Notes: a model not told the origin generated them from the letters alone. DNA of 64,000 nucleotides from Circinella minor (GCA_016758965.1 JAEPRB010000010.1:248001-312000); one strand, 5' to 3'. Counted from the first letter of the stretch, positions 33,872-46,754 are shown. Made by a program: numbers and translations.

Positions 33872-35743
33872 ATGGACGATACTAAATTAACCATGCTACA
33901 ATACTACCTGGACACGTTAGAATACCCTACAGGCATTACAAGACAACAACAAAGATACATTGATTCACAAAGCAAACATTATTTTGTTTACAACGATCGA
34001 CTATATCGAAGAGACAAGGACAATAATCCACGCCTTGTATTAACTAAGCAGGAAGCAAATAACGCCATTTATTTTCACCATTTTCATCCTATGGGTGGTC
34101 ATTTTCTATTTTTAAACACATATCACAAGATAGCCAGACGTTATTACTGGGAAGGCATGAAGAAAGATATACAAGATGCCATCTCACGGTGTGACCATTG
34201 TCAAAAACAAGGAAAGCCAACTTTAAACGAATCATTACATCCTATTCCTGTTGAGCCCACTCCTTGGTCAAGAGTAGTATTAGACATAAAACATTTCAGA
34301 CCCTCAAGAAAAGGCAATCGCTATGTAGTGGCCGCCATTGATGCATTTACAAAAACAGTTGAAGCCAAAGCATTAAGATATGCAAACAGTACCGAAATAA
34401 GTATATTTTTATATGAAGATGTCATTTGTCGCCATGGATGCCCATCCGTTATAATCACAGACAATGGTCTCCCCTTTGCGAATAAGCTTGTTGAAGAAGT
34501 ATGCAAACAATTCTCCATAGAATGGCGTAGAGGAAGTTTTTACCATCCAGAATCACAGGGTATTATAGAGCGCTTTCACAGAAGTTTAGGACAATTATTA
34601 AAGAAAAGGCCAATAGAAGAAAAAGATGATTGGTGTTCATACCTTGCAGCTAGTGTATTTGCATACCATAAAATAGTACAAAATACTGTGAAAGTATCCC
34701 CGTTTAAATTATTATATGGAGTAGAAGCAAGAACTCCTTTCGACAATACTATAGAAAGTTCCAATACAACTGAAGAATGGTCAGAAGAACAACTATCAAG
34801 AAGAGTTGAAAAACAACTCGAGTTACTACAAAACATACGAAAGAATGCAGACGCTTCAATAAAAATATCACAAAAAAATCAAAAAGCCATAATAGAGAAG
34901 AAAATATTAGAAAAAAAGAAACATTTAATACAACCACCTTTTGAGATAGGAAATACTGTACATGTCTTTAAATCAATGGTTCAAACAAGTTTTAGTGGAA
35001 AAATTGACGAAACCTGGGATGGTCCTTTTATTGTGGTCGAGAAAAATAATAAAAGTGGTTACAAACTTGCATCGATGAAAGGAGAACCATTAAAAGGCAC
35101 TGTCCATGGAAATCGATTACGATCATATAAATTGCCAAACGTACAATTCCGACCTTCTTTCACATCTTCTAATCCTATTACTGATCATCTAAATCTTTTA
35201 CAAGACATTGAAAATATGAATACCAATCAAAATAATGATCTTGAAAACTGGATAATCCCAGAAGCTAGCAATCGAAATTCGAATTCCGTTGTTGATGATG
35301 AATTCATCTATATTGATTTTATTTTAAATGGTCCGAGTGCTACCAAACCCACTTCTCAAGAACCAACTGCAGAAACCACTAGAGACCCGAGGAGTACAAA
35401 CATTCAACCCCTTGAAATAGAAGGCGGAGCAAGAAGCTTGGAAAATTTTGTATACTTATCGACAACTCTGCAACTATCTCCTTATACACAGTCCCTAATA
35501 CAAGAATTAAGTTGGTATGAGGCGTACCGAGCAAATACCAAGAAGAACCGAGACGAAGTAATCAAATGCATAGCAAATGAGATCGCCGGTTCTGACAACC
35601 TTGTTAAATTTATTGATGGAAGATTTGCGAAAGGAACAAAACAGATCCTTGAAGCTAATGGAATTTCATCAACAGAAATGTTGAACCCTGAAAACCAATT
35701 TAGGCGAAGATTAGCCAAAGAACTCAAGAGGAAGCTAAATTAA
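33872..35743 (+). CDS. gypsy integrase with long C-terminal extension
   Basis: An intact 623-codon frame starts MDDTKLTMLQYYLDTLEYPT. The HHCC zinc finger lies at about residues 68-112 (HHFHPMGGHF through RCDHCQKQG). The DDE core has Asp in VVLDIKHF, Asp in IITDNGLPF and Glu in YHPESQGIIERFH. A GPY/F-like module follows (TWDGPFIVVEKNNKSGYKLA, HGNRLRSYK). About 210 residues come after it, beyond the usual gypsy integrase end: an acidic/Ser-rich linker, then a structured-looking segment ending KELKRKLN. It is separated from RNase H by about 250 bp with stops, so it is expressed from its own start or as a separate product. The extension has no recognised chromodomain. Confidence 0.9.
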   Translation: MDDTKLTMLQYYLDTLEYPTGITRQQQRYIDSQSKHYFVYNDRLYRRDKDNNPRLVLTKQEANNAIYFHHFHPMGGHFLFLNTYHKIARRYYWEGMKKDIQDAISRCDHCQKQGKPTLNESLHPIPVEPTPWSRVVLDIKHFRPSRKGNRYVVAAIDAFTKTVEAKALRYANSTEISIFLYEDVICRHGCPSVIITDNGLPFANKLVEEVCKQFSIEWRRGSFYHPESQGIIERFHRSLGQLLKKRPIEEKDDWCSYLAASVFAYHKIVQNTVKVSPFKLLYGVEARTPFDNTIESSNTTEEWSEEQLSRRVEKQLELLQNIRKNADASIKISQKNQKAIIEKKILEKKKHLIQPPFEIGNTVHVFKSMVQTSFSGKIDETWDGPFIVVEKNNKSGYKLASMKGEPLKGTVHGNRLRSYKLPNVQFRPSFTSSNPITDHLNLLQDIENMNTNQNNDLENWIIPEASNRNSNSVVDDEFIYIDFILNGPSATKPTSQEPTAETTRDPRSTNIQPLEIEGGARSLENFVYLSTTLQLSPYTQSLIQELSWYEAYRANTKKNRDEVIKCIANEIAGSDNLVKFIDGRFAKGTKQILEANGISSTEMLNPENQFRRRLAKELKRKLN

Positions 35744-35878
35744 ACTCTCATAATATTATTTATATTGACATTTATATTTATATTTGCAATCCCAATTTAA
35801 TTTTACATTATTATCAAAATAACAAAAGAAAACACAAACAAACAATTAAAAAAAAATTGTTGCTATACCCTGAATGTT

Positions 35879-35892
35879 AAGGGGGGAAATCT
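35879..35892 (+). other. Polypurine tract candidate
   Basis: TTAAGGGGGGAAATC is the strongest purine tract 3' of the integrase and is typical of plus-strand priming sites. It lies about 820 bp before the repeat-defined 3' LTR, which is unusual. Confidence 0.45.
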
Positions 35893-36118
35893 GGAACTCT
35901 TTCAGATACTACTGGAACTCCATACGAAACCTCTTGTAACTACCTTCGAAAATGGAGATGCATCTATAAACTAGTGATATTCTCGCTAAAAATGAAGAAA
36001 GTCACATACAACACCAATGGATTGGTACCAAAAAAAAAAATGTATAAAAAGGACCTTATCGTACATCTCAAAAACGATAATTCTATTTCAAGAAATTAGC
36101 TCCTTTTATTTATTAATC

Positions 36119-36703
36119 ATGAACCGTTCTACTTCTTCCACCCCATTGTCCTCAAGTAACTCTCAACTCGATTTAATTAGCCAAATCAGTGAAACCGATT
36201 ACACAGAATTCATTGATTGGAATCATGATAAACAAGAACAGTATCCCCAGCCCCAAATTTGGAACCAAGAAAGAAGCAAAGTTATACCAGAACCAACAGT
36301 GCAACGCAACGGTAATACCCTTTTTCAAGCATACGATCCCGATTTTATACCTCCTTTGAAACTTACAGAAACCAACGAACTTAATAATGAAGGCGGATTT
36401 TATTTCGATCTTGTACATGAGATTGTAAACCAGAAAATGACGCAATTAAAGCTATCGCAAAATATTAACAAAGCCAGAAAGTTTTTTGCGAACCGCATTG
36501 TCTACAGAATACTACCACTTTTGTGGCAACAAAAGGATGAACAAGAACGTATGCATTTTATCCGAAATTATATATTTATTCATATTCATGACACGTATCT
36601 TACTGAGGACACCGAGCTACATATTCTTATTAATCAATATTATAATAATCTTCTTGCGGCTGGATTCCCGCACATACTTCCTTCACGGGACGTGAATTTT
36701 TAA
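36119..36703 (+). CDS. Additional ORF (ORF3) downstream of integrase
   Basis: A 194-codon frame starts MNRSTSSTPLSSSNSQLDLI (an upstream extension to 36017 is open but less likely). It is polar, with DYTEFIDWNHDKQEQ, DPDFIPPLKLTETN and a Leu/Asn/Tyr-rich helical C-terminus ending PSRDVNF. There are no membrane spans, so it is not an envelope protein. It is intact although gag and pol are broken. It ends 12 bp before the TGTTAC start of the 3' LTR. No family recognised; it may be an accessory gene of this element. Confidence 0.65.
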   Translation: MNRSTSSTPLSSSNSQLDLISQISETDYTEFIDWNHDKQEQYPQPQIWNQERSKVIPEPTVQRNGNTLFQAYDPDFIPPLKLTETNELNNEGGFYFDLVHEIVNQKMTQLKLSQNINKARKFFANRIVYRILPLLWQQKDEQERMHFIRNYIFIHIHDTYLTEDTELHILINQYYNNLLAAGFPHILPSRDVNF

Positions 36704-36715
36704 AGCCGGAGGACC

Positions 36716-37374
36716 TGTTACATCCCTTTTTCTCTTAGTTTTATATATATATATATATCCCTTATATTTTTATTTCTTTATTTATTTATTTATTCTTATC
36801 ATCTCTTTATATAATCAATATCATCTCTTTATTATCATTATTATCTCTTTATCATTATTACCATCATTATCATCATTATTATTATTATTCTCTAAATAAA
36901 CATCAACCGTTTTACAAGCAGTAATAACTAAGTTTAACCATAACCAATTGGATTCGATTTTACCTGAAATTGGATTCGATTTTACCTGGACAAGATTCGA
37001 TTTTACCTGAAATTGTATTCGATTTTACCCGGAATAAGATTCGATTTTACCTGAAATTGTATTCACTTTCACCTGGAACAAGAATCGAATTAAGGAGTTA
37101 GATAATTAAATAATTAGTATAAAAAGGATAGTTTCTTCCTCTCAAACAAAATAACAATTAGTTCACTCTCTTTCATTTTTATTGAAATAAACTCTTTTCC
37201 CGACTATTTGATCGGTTGAATTTGCTGGTTATAAAAACCGCCCTTTTATTTACGTATTTTTCTTTTTATTGATCAAGTTATTGATATAACTTTCCTTATT
37301 CCTTGAGTCTTTTACTCGGAATTTCTTATATTTTCTTTTTATTTTATTAATTACGATCCGAACGGGACGTAACA
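36716..37374 (+). repeat. 3' LTR
   Basis: It starts TGTTACATCCC and ends GGGACGTAACA, so the termini TGTTAC/GTAACA are perfect inverted hexamers. It contains an (AT)n and TTAT/ATC-repeat stretch, the same 22-bp ATTCGATTTTACC units as the 5' LTR, and TATAAAAAGG at about 37118. Confidence 0.85.
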
Positions 37375-37914
37375 ACAGGTGCTTAATAATAATAACCAAA
37401 CTTATATACTCTTATTATACCCCCTCCCCTTTTTTTTTCTAGCTATACTCCCAAGAAAAAAAAAAGTAATATTCCTTTTTAGTCATTATTTCATTCTTAT
37501 TGTTATATACCATTTTCCTCATGATAAAAAGCATATCACTATCATTATAAAAAGATTAATATCATGCTTTTACCTTTTTCATTTATCATTACTTGTATTT
37601 TTATTAACTATATACTATTATCATTATCAGTATCATGTATTGTCTATTATATTATATATCAATAAAATCATATTCATCTTTTTTTTTTCAAACGGAATAA
37701 TAATTGTCCATCTTTAAACAAATTGTCTTTTTAAAGTAAATAACGTGCTATTTATTACCATATTTGAATTAATGAAGTGAATGATCATCTAAAGAATCTC
37801 CTTTTTAATCATTATTGCTTATAAAACCTAAATAAAGAAATTCAATCATTACAGCACCTGTAAATCTCATTCATAAGGAATTTTTGTATCGTACCCTCGA
37901 ATTCAGCTTTGAAT
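37375..37914. other. Very AT-rich spacer
   Basis: Flank of the LTR element, with T runs and ATT/ATC-rich low complexity. The 112-codon plus-strand frame at 37379-37717 is hydrophobic low complexity and is not considered a gene. Confidence 0.5.
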
Positions 37915-38060
37915 GCATAGTCAACCGGGGGTTTGGGTGCTTGCCCCCAATGGGGGGTCAAGGGGGGTTTTACCTCCCTTGCGACGTGGACCCGTTAAAT
38001 GACATGAAGCGAAGCGAAGTGGCTCATTCAGTTAAGCGAAGCGAGACAGGGACCGCTAGT
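37915..38060 (+). mobile_element. Possible Helitron 3' terminus
   Basis: A sharply GC-rich patch has CTTGCCCCCAATGGGGGG (hairpin-capable), GGGGGGTTTTACCTCCCTT, twin AAGCGAAGCGA motifs and a terminal GGGACCGCTAGT. Helitrons end in CTRR (often CTAG) inserted before T, and the CCGCTAG|T end fits. No Rep/helicase gene and no certain 5' TC end were found. Confidence 0.35.
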
Positions 38061-38189
38061 ATGTTATATATTGTTATATTGGTGATCTTTTATAATACAG
38101 AAAAATTATATTCATTGAAGAACAAAAAAATGTTCCATTCTTGTGGCAGTAGTACGCAAATGCACATGTACTTGCGACTTTAAAGTGCA

Positions 38190-39200
38190 TAATCATACTA
38201 CCAGCCATGTAATATGAACTTTTCTTATAGAATCTAAAGACTTATTTACCTGTAATATACACAGTGCCTCACAGCAACTTGGGAGTACACTGAAATCGTT
38301 GCAATCTCGCGCAATATAAAAGACAGATGAAGGCACTAACCGGTAGATACCTTGATAATATAAATCCATAACAAACAACGTACTTCGAAACCCTATGATA
38401 ACACGACTGGTTATGAGTTTGATCTATATAAAATGCTTTCACTGTACTATATTACTTTATTTAATGAATCTCACCTCCAATCAACAACCCTAAAACAGTT
38501 ATATCTGCATCATATATACCATCGTCAACCATCTTGTCCAATGAATCCTTCGTTTCACTGGCACGCTTGATCAGATCAAGTCTACCGTGATGGTGTAAAA
38601 CCATTATGAATATATATTCAATCACAAGGTTCTTGACCGACATGCATACTCACATAATGCCAATAATAGACTATGTACTCTGGTTGAGCATATGCTAGAT
38701 CAAAATATTGATATTGGATATACATATTAGTTAGCAATCATTTATCCCCTAATGTGACATCCAGGAAACTAGTTCATTTTTATGTTATATATTCTCAAGC
38801 CCTCTTTCTTAACCTACCTTAATATTCTCAATGCTTCCTCAATGCAAACTGACCGCTTGGATCCGATTGTAAGTATGAAATAATCGGTCATGCGCTATTA
38901 CATCTACTTCTATTGTAGACTTTCTGGGGGGGAGCTTAATTTCTACCAATAAAAGGCCTTCAGTGGGCATCGAGCCGTATTCAAAGTTGACAGACAAGTC
39001 AGTGAAAAAATATGATTTCTTCCCAGAATGTCCAGATTTACATGGGGATTTTTCATCAGTTCTATAAACAAGTATAAATGTTAATAGCACGGTTAAAAAA
39101 ATAATTTGCTACATCATTACCCTTTTCTTGTCAAAATATGTGTTTCATCCAAAAATGCAAGCATTAGTGGATAAACGGCGGAAATCGAAAAAGTACTAAA
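38190..39200 (-). pseudogene. Decayed multi-exon gene of another lineage-expanded family
   Basis: Minus-strand pieces in order: SAVYPLMLAFLDETHILTRK (about 39122-39190, GTAATG donor); SYFFTDLSVNFEYGSMPTEG then LLLVEIKLPPRK (38842-39061, ends TGA); RASETKDSLDKMVDDGIYDA then LLIGG (about 38480-38585); and TLFVMDLYYQGIYRLVPSSV then LPSCCEALCILQ (about 38258-38385). The order and motifs fit one uncharacterised protein family. Exon phases between the first two pieces do not match, and a TGA ends the second. Function unknown. Confidence 0.5.
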
Positions 39201-39999
39201 AATAAGAGGGAGAGGAAAAGAAATAATTCCATCTTTGATTGAATTGTAATGCAGCGGAGTGTAAATAAATTCACTTGAGGAAACAGGTTTAACTTATTGA
39301 CAAATGGGTCTGTTTTTTTTTATGCTACAAAAGAAAAAAAGTTGATACTGGATTATCAACTGATGATGAAAAAGAATTATATTGAACACAGTTTATTCGT
39401 CATCAAAAAGTAGTAAAAATGATATGATATCTATAGTATGAATAAAATGGAAGTTACAAGTCTGCACAATTACCTTTTTTTTTCGGCTGCTAATAGTACT
39501 GTATATACGTACGTAACAAAAAAGAATAAGAATTATTGTTAGGAGAATAAAAGGTTGTAGAATACACATCGATCTGAATATAGATGTGATGACTAGGATT
39601 TTATTTGCAATCCGTGCATAATTTTTATAGCTCTATTGTTAAGAATCGGGTCCCTCTATTCAACATATTTATGCTTAGGGTAACGCGATCAATCATTCAA
39701 AAAAGAAATTCATACGTATACTGTCAACGTATAACGAAAAAAAAAAACAAATATTGTATCACATTACATTTTCTACTTCTTCTTGGATTTCAATAGTACT
39801 ACCATCATTTTGTTTGTTTAACAAACAATAAGCAGCATTTATTATTAGAGTTTAGTTCCAGAAAAAGAAAAGTTAATGATGACTAATTATCTTTTAAAGA
39901 GACGCGGGTTTTTTTTAATTCCTTCTATTTAATATAGCATAACAACTAGCCAATAAAAGAATAGGTTTTCTCTCTGTTTCTTTTTTTTTTCTGCTAGTC
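39201..39999. other. Intergenic, promoter side of the reductase gene
   Basis: AT-rich, with no supported gene. A T-rich stretch at about 39970-39990 lies just before the first ATG of the next gene. Confidence 0.5.
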
Positions 40000-41538
40000 A
40001 TGATGCATATTTTTTTTTGTTCTGTCTTAGAAAAACAACGATGTTTACGCCCGATGAAAAGAATTCTTGTTCTTTCCCGTTTTCTTTCTTCTTCATCTTC
40101 ATCTTTTCCTTTTTCTACATCAACCTCTAAAATGGTTAAAAATACTCAAGTTATTTTTAAAAAAGTACCCACTAGTTATCTTCCTGTTGCTGGTGAACAT
40201 ATTACTACTCAAGATACAGAATTTGATTTGGATACACAATTATCCAATGGACAGTTTATAATAAAACAACTAGTACTATCGGTTGATTCATATATGCGTG
40301 GACGTATGCGGGATCCAAGTGTTAAATCTTATAACTCTGCGTTCGAGATTGGTAAACCTTTGTTATGTGGTACCATGAGTAGTGTCATCAAATCCAATAA
40401 TCCACAATTTAAGGTGGGTGACCTTGTCTATTCTTCTGGAGGTAAATTTGAAGAATATTCACTGGTAGATGATGACACAGCCGACGATTACAAGATACGT
40501 AATGAACCAAAAGAAACTGGCCTTCCACCAAGTTATTATTTAGGACTCCTTGGGATGCCAGGTAAGAATAATAATTTTTTTATAATTTGGGATTTAAAAA
40601 AAAAGAATAGTGAATATATGAGAGAAGGGGGAATTGCGCACAGGCGAATAGAATTATAAATTATATGATACCTTGTTGATAACGAAACAAAAAAAATTAC
40701 TAATAATATGTATCGTTTTTTTTTTTTTTTTTAAAAAAAAAGGTCTTACTGCTTATGTTGGGTAACGTCATTATTATTTAATAACTTAAGAAAAAAAAGG
40801 AAAATGAATTAATATACAACTTGGATATATTTTTTTGTGCTATATTAATAGACTCATAAAATTTGGACAACCCAAAAAAGATGAAACATTATATGTATCA
40901 GCTGCAGCTTCATGTGTAGGTCAACTTGCAGGTCAACTTGGAAAAACATTCGGCATGAATGTAATAGGTTCCGCTGGTTCCGACGAAAAAGTAGAATTTT
41001 TAAAAGAATTTGGTTTTGATAATGCTTTCAACTACAAGACAAATGATATCAATACAAAGCTAGAAGAACAAGCTCCAAAAGGAATTGATGTTTATTATGA
41101 TAATGTGGGTGGTAAAACACTTGAAGCTGCTATTAACCATCTTAATCATTATTCAAGGTATGACTACGTATTATTATTATTATTATTATTATTGACCAGG
41201 AATTTAACAACCATATTGATGAATAATGAAACTTTTAAAAATATAATATTAGAATTGTTGGCTGTGGTATGATTTCCCAATATGCGGACCATCCTGAAAC
41301 TCCAGCGAATCTTATTGAACTTATCAAAAGAAGGGTTCAATTTACAGGATTTGTTGTCACTGACCATAGTGACATGGAAGATGAATTTAGAAAAGATGTG
41401 ACAAAATGGTTCCTTGAGGGAAAATTAAACTATAAAGAGAGTCTGGCAGATGGAATAGAAAAAACTCCTCAAGCGTTAATTGATGTTTTACAAGGAAAGA
41501 ATCTTGGTAAACAAGTTGTTAAGGTTACTGATTTGTAA
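40000..41538 (+). CDS. Medium-chain NADP-dependent oxidoreductase (PTGR/zeta-crystallin-like)
   Basis: Four exons: 40000-40561, 40743-40761 (19 nt), 40852-41157 and 41253-41538, all in phase, giving 390 codons from the first ATG. Homologues begin near MVKNTQVIFKKVP (40132), which would give 346 residues. The extra N-terminus (MKRILVLSRFLSSSSSSFPF) is Arg/Ser-rich and could be a mitochondrial presequence. The catalytic-fold region has VDSYMRGRM and the cofactor-binding Rossmann motif AAASCVGQLAGQLGKTFGMN; the substrate region has IDVYYDNVGGKTLEAAI and GCGMISQY. Motifs fit NADP-dependent alkenal/one oxidoreductases that reduce the C=C bond of reactive enals. No zinc ligands are seen. The micro-exon encodes only GLTAYVG with its neighbours. 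A CAATAAAACC poly(A)-type signal lies at about 41620. Confidence 0.85.
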
Positions 41539-42119
41539 ACAGAAAATATATACGTAATTAGGTTTATAGTCTTCTGCTATTATTTAGTTGAATATTTCCC
41601 CAGATATCTTTATATATCAATAAAACCAGTTTTTGGTCATCATGCTACGTACCTAACTTAATATTTCATTATATTTTTTTTTCATATCATATTTATTAAA
41701 TTTAGTTTTCACTACGTAATGTAACATTCATTATTTATGATACGTTGTGTGATATATCATTAGGTACTCTTTTTATATAGAATCTATTTCATTTAAACGG
41801 CTAATATTTAAGAATTGTTTCAACTTTGTCTTTTTAAATACGCTTCTGAAAAGACAAAATTTCCATCAAGTTGAAACTTTGATTAATTGAAATTTTTGTA
41901 AATGGCCATCTACATAACGCCAAGCTTTGCGAAAAAATCTTCGAATTGTAGTTGAGTCTCATTATTAAGCAGAGCACTATACAGAATCCAAAGAACCAGG
42001 TAAGTTTGCTCTACAATCTGAATATTTATTTATTCCAAATTAAATAAAACTGGATAGTTCTATCAATGAAGTCATCTGTTAAATCTGGTGCACTCCAGCC
42101 ATTGATTGCTTCATCGATA
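41539..42119. other. Intergenic
   Basis: 3' flank of the reductase gene up to the MITE. No gene seen. Confidence 0.5.
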
Positions 42120-42621
42120 CAGGATTTTGCATTCATTTCCGGACGCGACCCTCAATTTGTTCGCTTATAAGAGTGATTTTGTTCGCTTATAATGTCTGTT
42201 TTTTTCGCATATGATATGTTATATTTTTCGCTTATGATGGAAATATTTTTCGTTTATGATGGCGGTATTTTTCGCTTATAATAGCAATAGTTTTCGCTTA
42301 TAATACATATATAATTTTCTTACTTATGGGGTCTAAGAGATTCACTTGTGAAGATTAGAAATTTACACAAATGATAGGGGGAGTTTTTCGCAACTAATAT
42401 CAATTTTTTTCTTCGTATTTACTACACCTGCTTTTATGGGATTAACCAAGTATCACCTATTATAAGCGAAAAATATTGCTATTATAAGCGAAAAATACCG
42501 CCATCATAAACGAAAAATATTTCCATCATAAGCGAAAAATATAACATATCATAGGCGAAAAAAACTGACATTATAAGCGAACAAATTGAGGGTTGCGTCC
42601 GGAAATGAATGCAAAATCTTG
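42120..42621. mobile_element. 502-bp fold-back MITE with TA target duplication
   Basis: The ends CAGGATTTTGCATTCATTTC and GAAATGAATGCAAAATCTTG are near-perfect inverted repeats flanked by TA (42118-42119 and 42622-42623), as for Tc1/mariner-type insertions. The arms extend about 165 bp each and consist of repeated TTCGCTTATAA/TTCGCTTATGATGG units. The loop (about 42310-42450) contains ACTTGTGAAGATTAGAAATT and CACCTGCTTTTATGGGATTA, also found at about 11175-11270. It has no coding capacity. Confidence 0.88.
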
Positions 42622-42965
42622 TATATATGATGATTGAGTACTACGTACCATGGTGTTTATGATATGGGACTCAGAATCAAAATGACCGCCAAATTTTTAC
42701 TGTCGTTATTGTTCATAGTTTGCTTACAATTACTTAGGTTAGGAATAAAGAAGAAGATAACTACAAGGTAGGGTTTAAGTTTGGCTAGCAACAACATGTT
42801 TCAGTACGTATCGGCATTTACTCAACAGAAGATTTCGTGTTACATAGCGAACATATAAATATATATGTATATACCTGTTTCGAAAGTATTCAAGTTTCAA
42901 TTTGTCTCTTAAACCACAGCTGTTCTGTTTTTTTTGTTGTTGCAACAAACCTTTAAAATATACAA

Positions 42966-44539
42966 ATGAGATCTGGCGCGATGCGTTTTATTGGTTAGGC
43001 ACCTTTTCTTTTTCGTGTTTTGTACTATACATATAAAAAGCTAGATCTAAATGTTTTAAGAAAATGAATAAAATGGAAACTTATAGATATTGGTGCTAAT
43101 TTAACCGATCCCATGTTCAGAGGGATCTATCGCGGCAAGCACGCTCATGCTGGTAAAACAATAATACTAATAGCAATATATATATGTATATTTGTAAACT
43201 TTTGTCAAAATATAACAACTAAAAAAAAGTGATGGGATTTTATTTTTTAAAGACGATTGGCATTTAATGCTCAAACGAGCTCGTGATGCAGGTGTACAAA
43301 AGCTTATAATGACAGGTACAAATCTTGCTGATTCACAAGAAGCAATTGATGAAATCAAAAAGCATGACGAAGGTATTAAAAATAAACAATAATTATCTAA
43401 TAATTAAAATAATGGATATCAAAAAATCAAATTGAACTAAAATTAAAAGATTTCAAAAAAAAAAAAAAATGAATTGTAAACAATATTTCAGATAATATGT
43501 TATACTCTACAGTTGGTTGTCACCCAACTCGATGCAAAGAATTTGATGAACATAAAGAAGGTCCAGAAAACTATTTAAATCAATTATCAAATATTATTGA
43601 TAAAAACCGTAACCATGTAGTTGCTATTGGTGAATGTGGATTAGGTATTATATATTGATATGTAACTAATATGATGCCTTATCAAGTTTTTTTATATACC
43701 AAACTAACTAAGAGACACACACATATATATATCAATAGATTATGATCGCTTACACTTTTGTCCAAAAGAAACACAACAAAAGTATTTCCAAGTTCAATTT
43801 GATCTTGCTGAAAAGACTCAATTACCCATGTTTTTACATAATCGTAATACGGGTGATGATTTCTATAATATGATCAAGGAAAATAGGCATAGATTTCGTC
43901 ACGGTGTTGTTCATTCTTTTACTGGTTCTTTAGAAGAAATGAAAAAATTGATTGAATTGGATTTATATATTGGCGTTAATGGTTGTTCATTAAAAACTGA
44001 AGAGAATTTACAAGTTGTCAAAGAAATACCTACAGATCGATTAATGATTGAAACAGGTAAATAATAAAAGTTGTGATTTATAGAAAAGTAAAATAACAAA
44101 AGATAATAACGTATTTTATCGGTATAAATATTCAAAAAATAAAATATATAGATGCTCCTTGGTGTGAAATCAGACCTACACATGCTTCACACAAATATTT
44201 GGATAATATTCCAAAAGAAGAAAAAGAGCTTTATATGCCATTAACAAAAAAGAAAGAAAAGTTTGAAATGGGTTATATGGTTAAAAATCGATGTGAACCT
44301 TGTGCAACAGGGTAAGATAATATAAGAATATATACTCTTATTATTCATTTATTTTCTAATAATAATAATTAATAAGCAAAATGGATACTAACTGAATTAC
44401 ATGTTATGTTAGTTTGGTATTACATGTTATTGCCTCGTTACGAGAAGAAGATCCAAACGAATTAGCCGAGAAAATATGGAATAATACAAATTCAGTATTC
44501 TTTCCGAATGAAACTACTACTGCCTCGGATACTGCATAA
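42966..44539 (+). CDS. TatD-family metal-dependent DNase (TATDN1-like)
   Basis: Seven exons: 42966-42993, 43087-43152, 43253-43372, 43492-43644, 43739-44056, 44152-44311 and 44413-44539, all in phase, 323 residues. The second ATG (42981, [15 protein letters not shown]) aligns best with homologues. Motifs in order: [11 protein letters not shown] (the eukaryotic variant lacking the HxH of bacterial TatD), [20 protein letters not shown] (metal Glu), PMFLHNR (His), [11 protein letters not shown] (His), [14 protein letters not shown] and [15 protein letters not shown] (metal Asp). Length matches TATDN1 and yeast YBL055C (3'-5' nuclease active in DNA repair and apoptotic DNA breakdown). It is convergent with RPT2; coding ends are 159 bp apart. 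Confidence 0.92.
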
Positions 44540-44698
44540 TTTTTATAAAAAAAAATGAAATTGAATGATATATATCTTTTTATATGTAAATGTATGGTTT
44601 TTATGTAAAGTAAAGTAGTGGAAGAAGAAAAAACAAAAGCGAAGGGAGAGAGTGAGAGAGAGAGAGTTGAGGGAGGGAGAGGGGGAATGATGATTTGT
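44540..44698. other. Convergent 3' spacer with purine-rich tract
   Basis: The shared 3' region of the TatD and RPT2 genes contains a plus-strand purine-rich tract at about 44618-44688 (GAGAGA and GGGAGGG repeats), unlike the surrounding AT-rich DNA. It will be pyrimidine-rich in the RPT2 mRNA 3' UTR. Confidence 0.6.

Positions 44699-46754
<2,056 letters not shown>

Larger units (their letters stand above)
28183..37374 (+). mobile_element. Ty3/gypsy-type LTR retrotransposon with extra 3' ORF
   Basis: Two long terminal repeats flank gag, protease-RT-RNase H, integrase (in that order, the gypsy order) and one additional ORF before the 3' LTR. The LTRs match over about 420 bp with few differences, so insertion is fairly recent. 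The coding region nevertheless has three in-frame stops, a gag frameshift and an apparent 260-bp AT-rich insertion, so this copy is probably not autonomous. No target duplication could be read because the 5' LTR lacks its outer end. Confidence 0.9.

Noticed and set aside
36119..36703. ORF3 of the gypsy element as an envelope protein
   Set aside because: No signal peptide, membrane span or glycosylated ectodomain pattern is present.
37379..37717. 112-codon ORF after the 3' LTR
   Set aside because: Translation is Ile/Leu/Tyr/His low complexity from ATT/CAT-rich DNA; no homology pattern.
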